From the NCBI GenBank assembly GCA_039090855.1, contig CM077034.1, positions 14,587,719 to 14,651,718 on the forward strand: a stretch of 64,000 nucleotides of DNA. The letters run 5' to 3'. Below the pieces are notes generated by a model. The model ran no database searches and was not told the DNA's origin. It was given only the letters and a program-made list of their open reading frames with translations. The DNA comes from Macrothele yani (taxonomy: Eukaryota; Arthropoda; Arachnida; Araneae; Macrothelidae). Within the stretch, counting starts at the first letter, position 1. Each line of letters starts with the position of its first letter. Made by a program: the position numbers and the translations under genes. This document shows positions 31,440 to 44,851 of the stretch, piece after piece.

Positions 31440-34400
31440 AATAAAAGGTTAAAAGTGAGTACGTTTTCTTAGTTCATTTTATTGTCAGACCTCTGTCTGG
31501 CCGTTAAGTCTATTTCATTGAGTGTTTACGTTAAGTTCAGGGAATATTGTGTTTACCGCTCTAATAAGGAGCCTTCAAGGTACTAATGTACTAAAACCGA
31601 AGTTATATTACTGATATTCAAGATAATGAGGAACGCTTAGTAAAAATAAATTCCATATTCTTGGAATTTATTGCACGTGCGTGACTTACCTAAACAAACT
31701 CTAGCACTTTAAAGATTAAGCACACTTTAGCTACGTCAAGTGACCTTTCAATAACCCTAACGTGACTTAACGTAAGCTTTCCTGCACTACACGTCCAGCC
31801 GGAGAATTCTATTCATTATATAATTAAGTCTATTTCATTGAGTCTATTTTAAGTTTATTTCATTGAGTGTTTACGTTAAGTTCAGGGTATATTGTGTTTA
31901 CCGCTCTAATAAGGAGCCTTCAAGGTACTAATGTACTAAAACCGAAGTTATATTACTGATATTCAAGATAATGAGGAACGCTGAGTAAAGATAAATTCCA
32001 TATTCTTGGAATTTATTGCACGTGCGTGTCTTACCTAAACAAACTCTAGCACTTTGAAGATTAAGCACACTTTAGCTACGTCAAGTAACCTTTCAATAAC
32101 CCTAACGTGACTTAACGTAAGCTTTCCTGCACTACACGTCCAGCCGGAGAATTCTATTCATTATATAATTAAGTCTATTTCATTGAGTCTATTTTAAGTC
32201 TATTTCATTGAGTGTTTACGTTAAGTTCAGGGAATATTGTGTTTACCGCTCTAATAAGGAGCCTTCAAGGTACTAATGTACTAAAACCGAAGTTATATTA
32301 CTGATATTCAAGATAATGAGGAACGCTGAGTAAAAATAAATTCCATATTCTTGGAATTTATTGCACGTGCGTGTCTTACCTAAACAAACTCTAGCACTTT
32401 GAAGATTAAGCACACTTTAGCTACGTCAAGTGACCTTTCAATAACCCTAACGTGACTTAACGTAAGCTTTCCTGCACTACACGTCCAGCCGGAGAATTCT
32501 ATTCATTATATAATTAAGTCTATTTCATTGAGTCTATTTTAAGTCTATTTCATTGAGTGTTTACGTTAAGTTCAGGGAATATTGTGTTTACCGCTCTAAT
32601 AAGGAGCCTTCAAGGTACTAATGTACTAAAACCGAAGTTATATTACTGATATTCAAGATAATGAGGAACGCTGAGTAAAAATAAATTCCATATTCTTGGA
32701 ATTTATTGCACGTGCGTGACTTACCTAAACAAACTCTAGCACTTTAAAGATTAAGCACACTTTAGCTACGTCAAGTGACCTTTCAATAACCCTAACGTGA
32801 CTTAACGTAAGCTTTCCTGCACTACACGTCCAGCCGGAGAATTCTATTCATTATATAATTAAGTCTATTTCATTGAGTCTATTTTAAGTTTATTTCATTG
32901 AGTGTTTACGTTAAGTTCAGGGTATATTGTGTTTACCGCTCTAATAAGGAGCCTTCAAGGTACTAATGTACTAAAACCGAAGTTATATTACTGATATTCA
33001 AGATAATGAGGAACGCTGAGTAAAGATAAATTCCATATTCTTGGAATTTATTGCACGTGCGTGTCTTACCTAAACAAACTCTAGCACTTTGAAGATTAAG
33101 CACACTTTAGCTACGTCAAGTAACCTTTCAATAACCCTAACGTGACTTAACGTAAGCTTTCCTGCACTACACGTCCAGCCGGAGAATTCTATTCATTATA
33201 TAATTAAGTCTATTTCATTGAGTCTATTTTAAGTCTATTTCATTGAGTGTTTACGTTAAGTTCAGGGAATATTGTGTTTACCGCTCTAATAAGGAGCCTT
33301 CAAGGTACTAATGTACTAAAACCGAAGTTATATTACTGATATTCAAGATAATGAGGAACGCTGAGTAAAAATAAATTCCATATTCTTGGAATTTATTGCA
33401 CGTGCGTGTCTTACCTAAACAAACTCTAGCACTTTGAAGATTAAGCCCACTTTAGCTACGTCAAGTAACCTTTCAATAACCCTAACGTGACTTAACGTAA
33501 GCTTTCCTGCACTACACGTCCAGCCGGAGAATTCTATTCATTATATAATTAAGTCTATTTCATTGTCTATTTCATTGAGTCTATTTTTAGTCTATTCCAT
33601 TGAGTCTATTTTTAGTCTATTTCATTGAGTCTATTTTTAGTCTATTTCATTGAGTGTTTACGTTAAGTTCAGGGAATATTGTGTTTACCGCTCTAATAAG
33701 GAGCCTTCAAGGTACTAATGTACTAAAACCGAAGTTATATTACTGATATTCAAGATAATGAGGAACGCTGAGTAAAAATAAATTCCATATTCTTGGAATT
33801 TATTGCACGTGCGTGTCTTACCTAAACAAACTCTAGCACTTTGAAGATTAAGCACACTTTAGCTACGTCAAGTAACCTTTCAATAACCCTAACGTGACTT
33901 AACGTAAGCTTTCCTGCACTACACGTCCAGCCGGAGAATTCTATTCATTATATAATTAAGTCTATTTCATTGTCTATTTCATTGAGTCTATTTTTAGTCT
34001 ATTCCATTGAGTCTATTTTTAGTCTATTTCATTGAGTCTATTTTTAGTCTATTTCATTGAGTGTTTACGTTAAGTTCAGGGAATATTGTGTTTACCGCTC
34101 TAATAAGGAGCCTTCAAGGTACTAATGTACTAAAACCGAAGTTATATTACTGATATTCAAGATAATGAGGAACGCTGAGTAAAAATAAATTCCATATTCT
34201 TGGAATTTATTGCACGTGCGTGTCTTACCTAAACAAACTCTAGCACTTTGAAGATTAAGCACACTTTAGCTACGTCAAGTGACCTTTCAATAACCCTAAC
34301 GTGACTTAACGTAAGCTTTCCTGCACTACACGTCCAGCCGGAGAATTCTATTCATTATATAATTAAGTCTATTTCATTGAGTCTATTTTAAGTCTATTTC

Positions 34401-37400
34401 ATTGAGTGTTTACGTTAAGTTCAGGGTATATTGTGTTTACCGCTCTAATAAGGAGCCTTCAAGGTACTAATGTACTAAAACCGAAGTTATATTACTGATA
34501 TTCAAGATAATGAGGAACGCTGAGTAAAAATAAATTCCATATTCTTGGAATTTATTGCACGTGCGTGTCTTACCTAAACAAACTCTAGCACTTTGAAGAT
34601 TAAGCACACTTTAGCTACGTCAAGTGACCTTTCAATAACCCTAACGTGACTTAACGTAAGCTTTCCTGCACTACACGTCCAGCCGGAGAATTCTATTCAT
34701 TATATAATTAAGTCTATTTCATTGTCTATTTCATTGAGTCTATTTTAAGTCTATTTCATTGAGTCTATTTTAAGTCTATTTCATTGAGTCTATTTTAAGT
34801 CTATTTCATTGAGTCTATTTTAAGTCTATTTCATTGAGTGTTTACGTTAAGTTCAGGGTATATTGTGTTTACCGCTCTAATAAGGAGCCTTCAAGGTACT
34901 AATGTACTAAAACCGAAGTTATATTACTGATATTCAAGATAATGAGGAACGTTGAGTAAAAATAAATTCCATATTCTTGGAATTTATTGCACGTGCGTGT
35001 CTTACCTAAACAAACTCTAGCACTTTGAAGATTAAGCACACTTTAGCTACGTCAAGTAACCTTTCAATAACCCTAACGTGACTTAACGTAAGCTTTCCTG
35101 CACTACACGTCCAGCCGGAGAATTCTATTCATTATATAATTAAGTCTATTTCATTGTCTATTTCATTGAGTCTATTTTTAGTCTATTCCATTGAGTCTAT
35201 TTTTAGTCTATTTCATTGAGTCTATTTTTAGTCTATTTCATTGAGTGTTTACGTTAAGTTCAGGGAATATTGTGTTTACCGCTCTAATAAGGAGCCTTCA
35301 AGGTACTAATGTACTAAAACCGAAGTTATATTACTGATATTCAAGATAATGAGGAACGCTGAGTAAAAATAAATTCCATATTCTTGGAATTTATTGCACG
35401 TGCGTGTCTTACCTAAACAAACTCTAGCACTTATAAGATTAAGCACACTTTAGCTACGTCAAGTAACCTTTCAATAACCCTAACGTGACTTAACGTAAGC
35501 TTTCCTGCACTACACGTCCAGCCGGAGAATTCTATTCATTATATAATTAAGTCTATTTCATTGTCTATTTCATTGAGTCTATTTTTAGTCTATTCCATTG
35601 AGTCTATTTTTAGTCTATTTCATTGAGTCTATTTTTAGTCTATTTCATTGAGTGTTTACGTTAAGTTCAGGGAATATTGTGTTTACCGCTCTAATAAGGA
35701 GCCTTCAAGGTACTAATGTACTAAAACCGAAGTTATATTACTGATATTCAAGATAATGAGGAACGCTGAGTAAAAATAAATTCCATATTCTTGGAATTTA
35801 TTGCACGTGCGTGTCTTACCTAAACAAACTCTAGCACTTTGAAGATTAAGCACACTTTAGCTACGTCAAGTAACCTTTCAATAACCCTAACGTGACTTAA
35901 CGTAAGCTTTCCTGCACTACACGTCCAGCCAGAGAATTCTATTCATTATATAATTAAGTCTATTTCATTGTCTATTTCATTGAGTCTATTTTTAGTCTAT
36001 TCCATTGAGTCTATTTTTAGTCTATTTCATTGAGTCTATTTTTAGTCTATTTCATTGAGTGTTTACGTTAAGTTCAGGGAATATTGTGTTTACCGCTCTA
36101 ATAAGGAGCCTTCAAGGTACTAATGTACTAAAACCGAAGTTATATTACTGATATTCAAGATAATGAGGAACGCTGAGTAAAAATAAATTCCATATTCTTG
36201 GAATTTATTGCACGTGCGTGTCTTACCTAAACAAACTCTAGCACTTTGAAGATTAAGCACACTTTAGCTACGTCAAGTGACCTTTCAATAACCCTAACGT
36301 GACTTAACGTAAGCTTTCCTGCACTACACGTCCAGCCGGAGAATTCTATTCATTATATAATTAAGTCTATTTCATTGAGTCTATTTTAAGTCTATTTCAT
36401 TGAGTGTTTACGTTAAGTTCAGGGTATATTGTGTTTACCGCTCTAATAAGGAGCCTTCAAGGTACTAATGTACTAAAACCGAAGTTATATTACTGATATT
36501 CAAGATAATGAGGAACGCTGAGTAAAAATAAATTCCATATTCTTGGAATTTATTGCACGTGCGTGTCTTACCTAAACAAACTCTAGCACTTTGAAGATTA
36601 AGCACACTTTAGCTACGTCAAGTGACCTTTCAATAACCCTAACGTGACTTAACGTAAGCTTTCCTGCACTACACGTCCAGCCGGAGAATTCTATTCATTA
36701 TATAATTAAGTCTATTTCATTGTCTATTTCATTGAGTCTATTTTAAGTCTATTTCATTGAGTCTATTTTAAGTCTATTTCATTGAGTCTATTTTAAGTCT
36801 ATTTCATTGAGTCTATTTTAAGTCTATTTCATTGAGTGTTTACGTTAAGTTCAGGGTATATTGTGTTTACCGCTCTAATAAGGAGCCTTCAAGGTACTAA
36901 TGTACTAAAACCGAAGTTATATTACTGATATTCAAGATAATGAGGAACGCTGAGTAAAGATAAATTCCATATTCTTGGAATTTATTGCACGTGCGTGTCT
37001 TACCTAAACAAACTCTAGCACTTTGAAGATTAAGCACACTTTAGCTACGTCAAGTAACCTTTCAATAACCCTAACGTGACTTAACGTAAGCTTTCCTGCA
37101 CTACACGTCCAGCCGGAGAATTCTATTCATTATATAATTAAGTCTATTTCATTGTCATTTTCATTGAGTCTATTTTAAGTCTATTTCATTGAGTGTTTAC
37201 GTTAAGTTCAGGGAATATTGTGTTTACCGCTCTAATAAGGAGCCTTCAAGGTACTAATGTACTAAAACCGAAGTTATATTACTGATATTCAAGATAATGA
37301 GGAACGCTGAGTAAAAATAAATTCCATATTCTTGGAATTTATTGCACGTGCGTGTCTTACCTAAACAAACTCTAGCACTTTGAAGATTAAGCACACTTTA

Positions 37401-40400
37401 GCTACGTCAAGTAACCTTTCAATAACCCTAACGTGACTTAACGTAAGCTTTCCTGCACTACACGTCCAGCCGGAGAATTCTATTCATTATATAATTAAGT
37501 CTATTTCATTGTCATTTTCATTGAGTCTATTTTAAGTCTATTTCATTGAGTGTTTACGTTAAGTTCAGGGAATATTGTGTTTACCGCTCTAATAAGGAGC
37601 CTTCAAGGTACTAATGTACTAAAACCGAAGTTATATTACTGATATTCAAGATAATGAGGAACGCTGAGTAAAAAATAAATTCCATATTCTTGGAATTTAT
37701 TGCACGTGCGTGTCTTACCTAAACAAACTCTAGCACTTTGAAGATTAAGCACACTTTAGCTACGTCAAGTAACCTTTCAATAACCCTAACGTGACTTAAC
37801 GTAAGCTTTCCTGCACTACACGTCCAGCCGGAGAATTCTATTCATTATATAATTAAGTCTATTTCATTGAGTCTATTTTAAGTCTATTTCATTGAGTGTT
37901 TACGTTAAGTTCAGGGAATATTGTGTTTACCGCTCTAATAAGGAGCCTTCAAGGTACTAATGTACTAAAACCGAAGTTATATTACTGATATTCAAGATAA
38001 TGAGGAACGCTGAGTAAAAAATAAATTCCATATTCTTGGAATTTATTGCACGTGCGTGTCTTACCTAAACAAACTCTAGCACTTTGAAGATTAAGCACAC
38101 TTCAGCTACGTCAAGTAACCTTTCAATAACCCTAATGTGACTTAATGTAAGCTTTCCTGCACTACACGTCCAGCCGGAGAATTCTATTCATTATATAATT
38201 AAGTCTATTTCATTGAGTCTATTTTAAGTCTATTTCATTGAGTGTTTACGTTAAGTTCAGGGAATATTGTGTTTACCGCTCTAATAAGGAGCCTTCAAGG
38301 TACTAATGTACTAAAACCGAAGTTATATTACTGATATTCAAGATAATGAGGAACGCTGAGTAAAAATAAATTCCATATTCTTGGAATTTATTGCACGTGC
38401 GTGTCTTACCTAAACAAACTCTAGCACTTTGAAGATTAAGCACACTTTAGCTACGTCAAGTAACCTTTCAATAACCCTAACGTGACTTAACGTAAGCTTT
38501 CCTGCACTACACGTCCAGCCGGAGAATTCTATTCATTATATAATTAAGTCTATTTCATTGTCATTTTCATTGAGTCTATTTTAAGTCTATTTCATTGAGT
38601 GTTTACGTTAAGTTCAGGGAATATTGTGTTTACCGCTCTAATAAGGAGCCTTCAAGGTACTAATGTACTAAAACCGAAGTTATATTACTGATATTCAAGA
38701 TAATGAGGAACGCTGAGTAAAAAATAAATTCCATATTCTTGGAATTTATTGCACGTGCGTGTCTTACCTAAACAAACTCTAGCACTTTGAAGATTAAGCA
38801 CACTTTAGCTACGTCAAGTAACCTTTCAATAACCCTAACGTGACTTAACGTAAGCTTTCCTGCACTACACGTCCAGCCGGAGAATTCTATTCATTATATA
38901 ATTAAGTCTATTTCATTGAGTCTATTTTAAGTCTATTTCATTGAGTGTTTACGTTAAGTTCAGGGAATATTGTGTTTACCGCTCTAATAAGGAGCCTTCA
39001 AGGTACTAATGTACTAAAACCGAAGTTATATTACTGATATTCAAGATAATGAGGAACGCTGAGTAAAAAATAAATTCCATATTCTTGGAATTTATTGCAC
39101 GTGCGTGTCTTACCTAAACAAACTCTAGCACTTTGAAGATTAAGCACACTTTAGCTACGTCAAGTAACCTTTCAATAACCCTAATGTGACTTAATGTAAG
39201 CTTTCCTGCACTACACGTCCAGCCGGAGAATTCTATTCATTATATAATTAAGTCTATTTCATTGAGTCTATTTTAAGTCTATTTCATTGAGTGTTTACGT
39301 TAAGTTCAGGGAATATTGTGTTTACCGCTCTAATAAGGAGCCTTCAAGGTACTAATGTACTAAAACCGAAGTTATATTACTGATATTCAAGATAATGAGG
39401 AACGCTGAGTAAAAATAAATTCCATATTCTTGGAATTTATTGCACGTGCGTGTCTTACCTAAACAAACTCTAGCACTTTGAAGATTAAGCACACTTTAGC
39501 TACGTCAAGTAACCTTTCAATAACCCTAACGTGACTTAACGTAAGCTTTCCTGCACTACACGTCCAGCCGGAGAATTCTATTCATTATATAATTAAGTCT
39601 ATTTCATTGTCATTTTCATTGAGTCTATTTTAAGTCTATTTCATTGAGTGTTTACGTTAAGTTCAGGGAATATTGTGTTTACCGCTCTAATAAGGAGCCT
39701 TCAAGGTACTAATGTACTAAAACCGAAGTTATATTACTGATATTCAAGATAATGAGGAACGCTGAGTAAAAAATAAATTCCATATTCTTGGAATTTATTG
39801 CACGTGCGTGTCTTACCTAAACAAACTCTAGCACTTTGAAGATTAAGCACACTTTAGCTACGTCAAGTAACCTTTCAATAACCCTAACGTGACTTAACGT
39901 AAGCTTTCCTGCACTACACGTCCAGCCGGAGAATTCTATTCATTATATAATTAAGTCTATTTCATTGAGTCTATTTTAAGTCTATTTCATTGAGTGTTTA
40001 CGTTAAGTTCAGGGAATATTGTGTTTACCGCTCTAATAAGGAGCCTTCAAGGTACTAATGTACTAAAACCGAAGTTATATTACTGATATTCAAGATAATG
40101 AGGAACGCTGAGTAAAAAATAAATTCCATATTCTTGGAATTTATTGCACGTGCGTGTCTTACCTAAACAAACTCTAGCACTTTGAAGATTAAGCACACTT
40201 TAGCTACGTCAAGTAACCTTTCAATAACCCTAACGTGACTTAACGTAAGCTTTCCTGCACTACACGTCCAGCCGGAGAATTCTATTCATTATATAATTAA
40301 GTCTATTTCATTGTCTATTTCATTGAGTCTATTTTAAGTCTATTTCATTGAGTGTTTACGTTAAGTTCAGGGAATATTGTGTTTACCGCTCTAATAAGGA

Positions 40401-42395
40401 GCCTTCAAGGTACTAATGTACTAAAACCGAAGTTATATTAGATATTCAAGATAATGAGGAACGCTGAGTAAAAATAAATTCCATATTCTTGGAATTTATT
40501 GCACGTGCGTGTCTTACCTAAACAAACTCTAGCACTTTGAAGATTAAGCACACTTTAGCTACGTCAAGTAACCTTTCAATAACCCTAACGTGACGTAACG
40601 TAAGCTTTCCTGCACTACACGTCCAGCCGGAGAATTCTATTCATTATATAATTAAGTCTATTTCATTGAGTCTATTTTAAGTCTATTTCATTGAGTGTTT
40701 ACGTTAAGTTCAGGGAATATTGTGTTTACCGCTCTAATAAGGAGCCTTCAAGGTACTAATGTACTAAAACCGAAGTTATATTACTGATATTCAAGATAAT
40801 GAGGAACGCTGAGTAAAAATAAATTCCATATTCTTGGAATTTATTGCACGTGCGTGTCTTACCTAAACAAACTCTAGCACTTTGAAGATTAAGCACACTT
40901 TAGCTACGTCAAGTAACCTTTCAATAACCCTAACGTGACTTAACGTAAGCTTTCCTGCACTACACGTCCAGCCGGAGAATTCTATTCATTATATAATTAA
41001 GTCTATTTCATTGTCATTTTCATTGAGTCTATTTTAAGTCTATTTCATTGAGTGTTTACGTTAAGTTCAGGGAATATTGTGTTTACCGCTCTAATAAGGA
41101 GCCTTCAAGGTACTAATGTACTAAAACCGAAGTTATATTACTGATATTCAAGATAATGAGGAACGCTGAGTAAAAATAAATTCCATATTCTTGGAATTTA
41201 TTGCACGTGCGTGTCTTACCTAAACAAACTCTAGCACTTTGAAGATTAAGCACACTTTAGCTACGTCAAGTAACCTTTCAATAACCCTAACGTGACTTAA
41301 CGTAAGCTTTCCTGCACTACACGTCCAGCCGGAGAATTCTATTCATTATATAATTAAGTCTATTTCATTGTCATTTTCATTGAGTCTATTTTAAGTCTAT
41401 TTCATTGAGTGTTTACGTTAAGTTCAGGGAATATTGTGTTTACCGCTCTAATAAGGAGCCTTCAAGGTACTAATGTACTAAAACCGAAGTTATATTACTG
41501 ATATTCAAGATAATGAGGAACGCTGAGTAAAAAATAAATTCCATATTCTTGGAATTTATTGCACGTGCGTGTCTTACCTAAACAAACTCTAGCACTTTGA
41601 AGATTAAGCACACTTTAGCTACGTCAAGTAACCTTTCAATAACCCTAACGTGACTTAACGTAAGCTTTCCTGCACTACACGTCCAGCCGGAGAATTCTAT
41701 TCATTATATAATTAAGTCTATTTCATTGTCTATTTCATTGAGTCTATTTTAAGTCTATTTCATTGAGTGTTTACGTTAAGTTCAGGGAATATTGTGTTTA
41801 CCGCTCTAATAAGGAGCCTTCAAGGTACTAATGTACTAAAACCGAAGTTATATTACTGATATTCAAGATAATGAGGAACGCTGAGTAAAAATAAATTCCA
41901 TATTCTTGGAATTTATTGCACGTGCGTGTCTTACCTAAACAAACTCTAGCACTTTGAAGATTAAGCACACTTTAGCTACGTCAAGTAACCTTTCAATAAC
42001 CCTAACGTGACGTAACGTAAGCTTTCCTGCACTACACGTCCAGCCGGAGAATTCTATTCATTATATAATTAAGTCTATTTCATTGAGTCTATTTTAAGTC
42101 TATTTCATTGAGTGTTTACGTTAAGTTCAGGGAATATTGTGTTTACCGCTCTAATAAGGAGCCTTCAAGGTACTAATGTACTAAAACCGAAGTTATATTA
42201 GATATTCAAGATAATGAGGAACGCTGAGTAAAAATAAATTCCATATTCTTGGAATTTATTGCACGTGCGTGTCTTACCTAAACAAACTCTAGCACTTTGA
42301 AGATTAAGCACACTTTAGCTACGTCAAGTAACCTTTCAATAACCCTAACGTGACTTAACGTAAGCTTTCCTGCACTACACGTCCAGCCGGAGAAG
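31440..42395 (+). repeat. 345-bp satellite array, about 30 units
   Basis: Units run from GAGTGTTTACGTTAAGTTCA to CTATTCATTATATAATTAAG, starting near 31521, 31865, 32211, 32555 and so on to 42108. Unit length varies (about 344-432 bp) because a TCTATTTCATTGAG sub-repeat at the unit border is present 2 to 9 times. Each unit has a perfect 11-bp hairpin (AATAAATTCCA, loop TATTCT, TGGAATTTATT) followed by GCACGTGC. No reading frame of note exists in the array. Shared private variants mark block duplications: CTAATGTGACTTAATG at about 38130 and 39183; TTATATTAGATATTC at about 40433 and 42193. Confidence 0.93.
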
Positions 42396-42408
42396 TTTAT
42401 TCGTTATA

Positions 42409-42545
42409 GTTCTGATGCGAATTAAATTTACCAAAGCTATTAAAAATCAGTGGAACCGGTATGGAGAATAGTAGTAGTATGTGACAGAAGAAAGACGTTT
42501 TTCAGTCTGGTTTTTAATCCAGCAGATATTGCTGTAAATGTAAAC
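42409..42545 (+). repeat. second half of the split 270-bp satellite monomer
   Basis: GTTCTGATGCGAATTAAATT...GTGGAACCGGTATGGAG...CAGATATTGCTGTAAA is a diverged version of the 7.4-12.4 kb monomer and continues from 28838. Confidence 0.85.
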
Positions 42546-42612
42546 TGCCGCCAGAGCAGTTTACATACAACCCGAGGACCGGCTTTCGGTTAGTAGAGTA
42601 TTCGGAGTCAGA

Positions 42613-44701
42613 ATGCGAAAAGCTGTCGAGTCATCGGAGTTTGATAAAGGACAAATTGTGATGGCACGACGCCTGGGAACTACGATCTCGGAAACGGCGC
42701 TGCTTGTGGGTTGTTCACGTGCCGCTGTAGTGAGTACGTATCAAAAGTGGTGCGCAGATGGCCAAACGACGAACCGTCGTCCAGCCGTGTATCGTCCGCA
42801 GCTCATTGATGCCTGAGGGGAGCGGAGACTGTCCCGCGTTGTACACAAGTGACCGCAGTGAGAAATCACCCGCAGCTACAAGTGATGATCAGGGCAATGT
42901 GTCGCAGCACACAGAGTCACCGCAGCCTTCTGCGCATGGGCCCGCGTAGCCGAAGACCCCTACCTGGTCTCCAGGCTCAGTGCGTGTCATCGCCAACAAG
43001 GCATGAAATGCGCCCAAGATCATGGAGATTGGGATGTGGAGGGTTGGGAGAAAGTGACCTGGTCTGACGAATCAAGATTCCTGGCGAATCACGTAGACAG
43101 CCGAGCGCGGATACGCCGATTACCAACGGGGGCACCATGGATGCACTGTTGGGCAGAAACAGGCCGTCCGCGTCAGTGTTATGCTGTGGGCGATGTTTTT
43201 TTGAGACACTTTAGGAGTCCCCATTATCCCAATAGCACAATCTCTGACAGCTGGTAGGTATGTGAATATCGTTGCGGACCAAGTTCACCCACTCATGGCA
43301 ACTGTATTCCCTAATCGGGATGGCCATTATACCAACAGGATAATGCGCCATGCCACTCTGCGAGAATCGTCAAGGAGTGGTTCGAGGAACATGCTGGTGA
43401 CCTTCTGTTAATCTCCAAGTTCACCTGTTAACTGCTGGTGATGGCCATTACCAACAGGATAATGCGCTATGCCACACTAGCCGCGGATGGCTTAGTAGTT
43501 AGCGAGTCAGACTATCGATGCAAGGTCCTCAGGTTCAAACCTGTGCTGATCTTTCGGAGATGGTGTGATTTACTAACAATCGATGAATATCGGACGAGCA
43601 AGCTAAGCGACGGCCCCCAGGCTGGACCCACTGGTTAAATGGGTATCCTTTTCTATGCCCCCACCCCTGAAATTCTCTCACCCCTCTATGTGCAACACCG
43701 TACTTGTACGGTGGCGCCATCTACTGTACTCTAATCTCACTACAAACTGTTCTGTCAAAGTCGCTAGACTTGCTCTCATTCCTTCCGTTTCTGTGTCCTG
43801 CCCAAAAGGCGATCTCGCTGTAGGTGGCTGGGACCTAAACTCTACTCACTGTGGACGGAAGTCCTACAAGAAGACGGTGGCGCCATCTACTGTTCTCTAA
43901 TCTCACTGCAAACTGTTCTGTCAAAGTCGCTAGACTTGCTCTCATTCCTTCCGTTTCTGTGTCCTGCCCAAAAGGCGATCTCGCTGTAGGTGGCTGGGAC
44001 CTAAACTCTACTCACTGTGGACGGAAGTCCTACAAGAAGACGGTGGCGCCATCTACTGTACTCTAATCTCACTACAAACTGTTCTGTCAAAGTCGCTAGA
44101 CTTGCTCTCATTCCTTCCGTTTCTGTGTCCTGCCCAAAAGGCGATCTCGCTGTAGGTGGCTGGGACCTAAACTCTACTCACTCTAGACGGAAGTCCTACA
44201 AGAAGACGGTGGCGCCATCTACTGTACTCTAATCTCACTACAAACTGTTCTCTCCAAGTCGCTAGACTTGCTCTCATTCCTTCCGTTTCTGTGTCCTGCC
44301 CAAAAGGCGATCTCGCTGTAGGTGGCTGGGACCTAAACTCTACTCACTGTGGACGGAAGTCCTACAAGAAAATGACAAATACTGTCGTCGTGGGCTATGC
44401 CACACTGCCAGATTCGTCAAGGAGTGGTTCGAGGAACATGCTGGTGACCTTCTGTTAATCTCTAAATTCACCTGACATGAACCCAATCGAACATTTGTGG
44501 TTCGACTTGGAAAACCGGGTTCGCGCTAAATCACCACCACTCCAAAATGTACGGGAACTGGATTACCTGCTGTTGACATTATGGTACCAGATATCCCAGA
44601 ATACCTATCGCCACCTCATAGAATCGCTGCCTTGCCGAGTGGCCGCTGTTTTGCGGGCTAAAGGGGTCCTACAGCTTATTAGGTTGGTGGTCATAATGTA
44701 A
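42613..44701 (+). pseudogene. Tc1-like transposase, fifth family, split by a retroposon
   Basis: ATG at 42613 starts [20 protein letters not shown], an HTH region with [20 protein letters not shown]. The frame shifts several times (LLRMGPRSRRPLPGLQ near 42930; KVTWSDESRF with the first catalytic Asp near 43050). The second catalytic block occurs twice by a partial duplication of about 110 bp: near 43325-43427 and again at 43450-43478 plus 44407-44475. The second copy is interrupted by a retroposon (43479-44393). The end part continues SPDMNPIEHLWFDLENRVRA, keeping the catalytic Glu, to about 44680. The right terminal repeat (complement of CACCGATGGGTCATTACATT) ends at 44714 next to TA. The left one is missing. 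Confidence 0.85.
43479..44393 (+). repeat. tRNA-headed retroposon with fourfold 166-bp body and 13-bp target duplication
   Basis: The head GCCGCGGATGGCTTAGTAGT has a box A-like TGGCTTAGTAGTTAGCG and a box B-like GGTTCAAACCT (about 43482-43545). After a linker, a 166-bp unit (GGTGGCGCCATCTACTGTAC to GACGGAAGTCCTACAAGAAG) repeats four times from about 43710 to 44371. GCTATGCCACACT lies at 43466-43478 and 44394-44406, an exact 13-bp target duplication inside the transposase gene. It is a different SINE family from the 16.5-25.8 kb copies. Confidence 0.9.
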
Positions 44702-44716
44702 TGACCCATCGGTGTA

Positions 44717-44851
44717 TACAAGCACAACCTCTCAAAATGGCGTCAGGGCGTTGTTAGTGGATGAGGCAACACAACTGCGCATGCGCGACTGTGAAGCAAA
44801 TACTTGCGATCGAGTGATGCGCGAACTGTGCTTACTTTCTGGATGGTCCTA
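44717..44851. other. unassigned spacer
   Basis: Between the Tc1-like right end and the 298-bp array. It includes GCGCATGCGC. Nothing recognised. Confidence 0.4.

Larger units (their letters stand above)
28839..42408 (+). mobile_element. 13.6 kb insertion with LTR-like termini
   Basis: The insertion splits a satellite monomer. GTTC lies at 28835-28838 and 42409-42412. The ends read TGTAACGTATAC at the left and TTCGTTATA at the right. The TRIM LTR starts TGTGACGTA and ends TTCGTTATA, so 8 of 9 and 9 of 9 terminal bases agree. I see no second copy of either end inside, and no gag/pol-like coding sequence. It therefore looks like a single (solo) LTR of a related family that later took in an RTE copy (28996-31238) and whose 345-bp segment became a tandem array. 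AATAAAAGG near 31440 could be its polyadenylation signal. That it is a solo LTR is inference. Confidence 0.5.

Noticed and set aside
31440..42395. Telomere-like AACCCTAAC in each 345-bp unit
   Set aside because: Only about 1.5 repeats, once per unit, inside unrelated sequence; no tandem TTAGGG or TTAGG tract.
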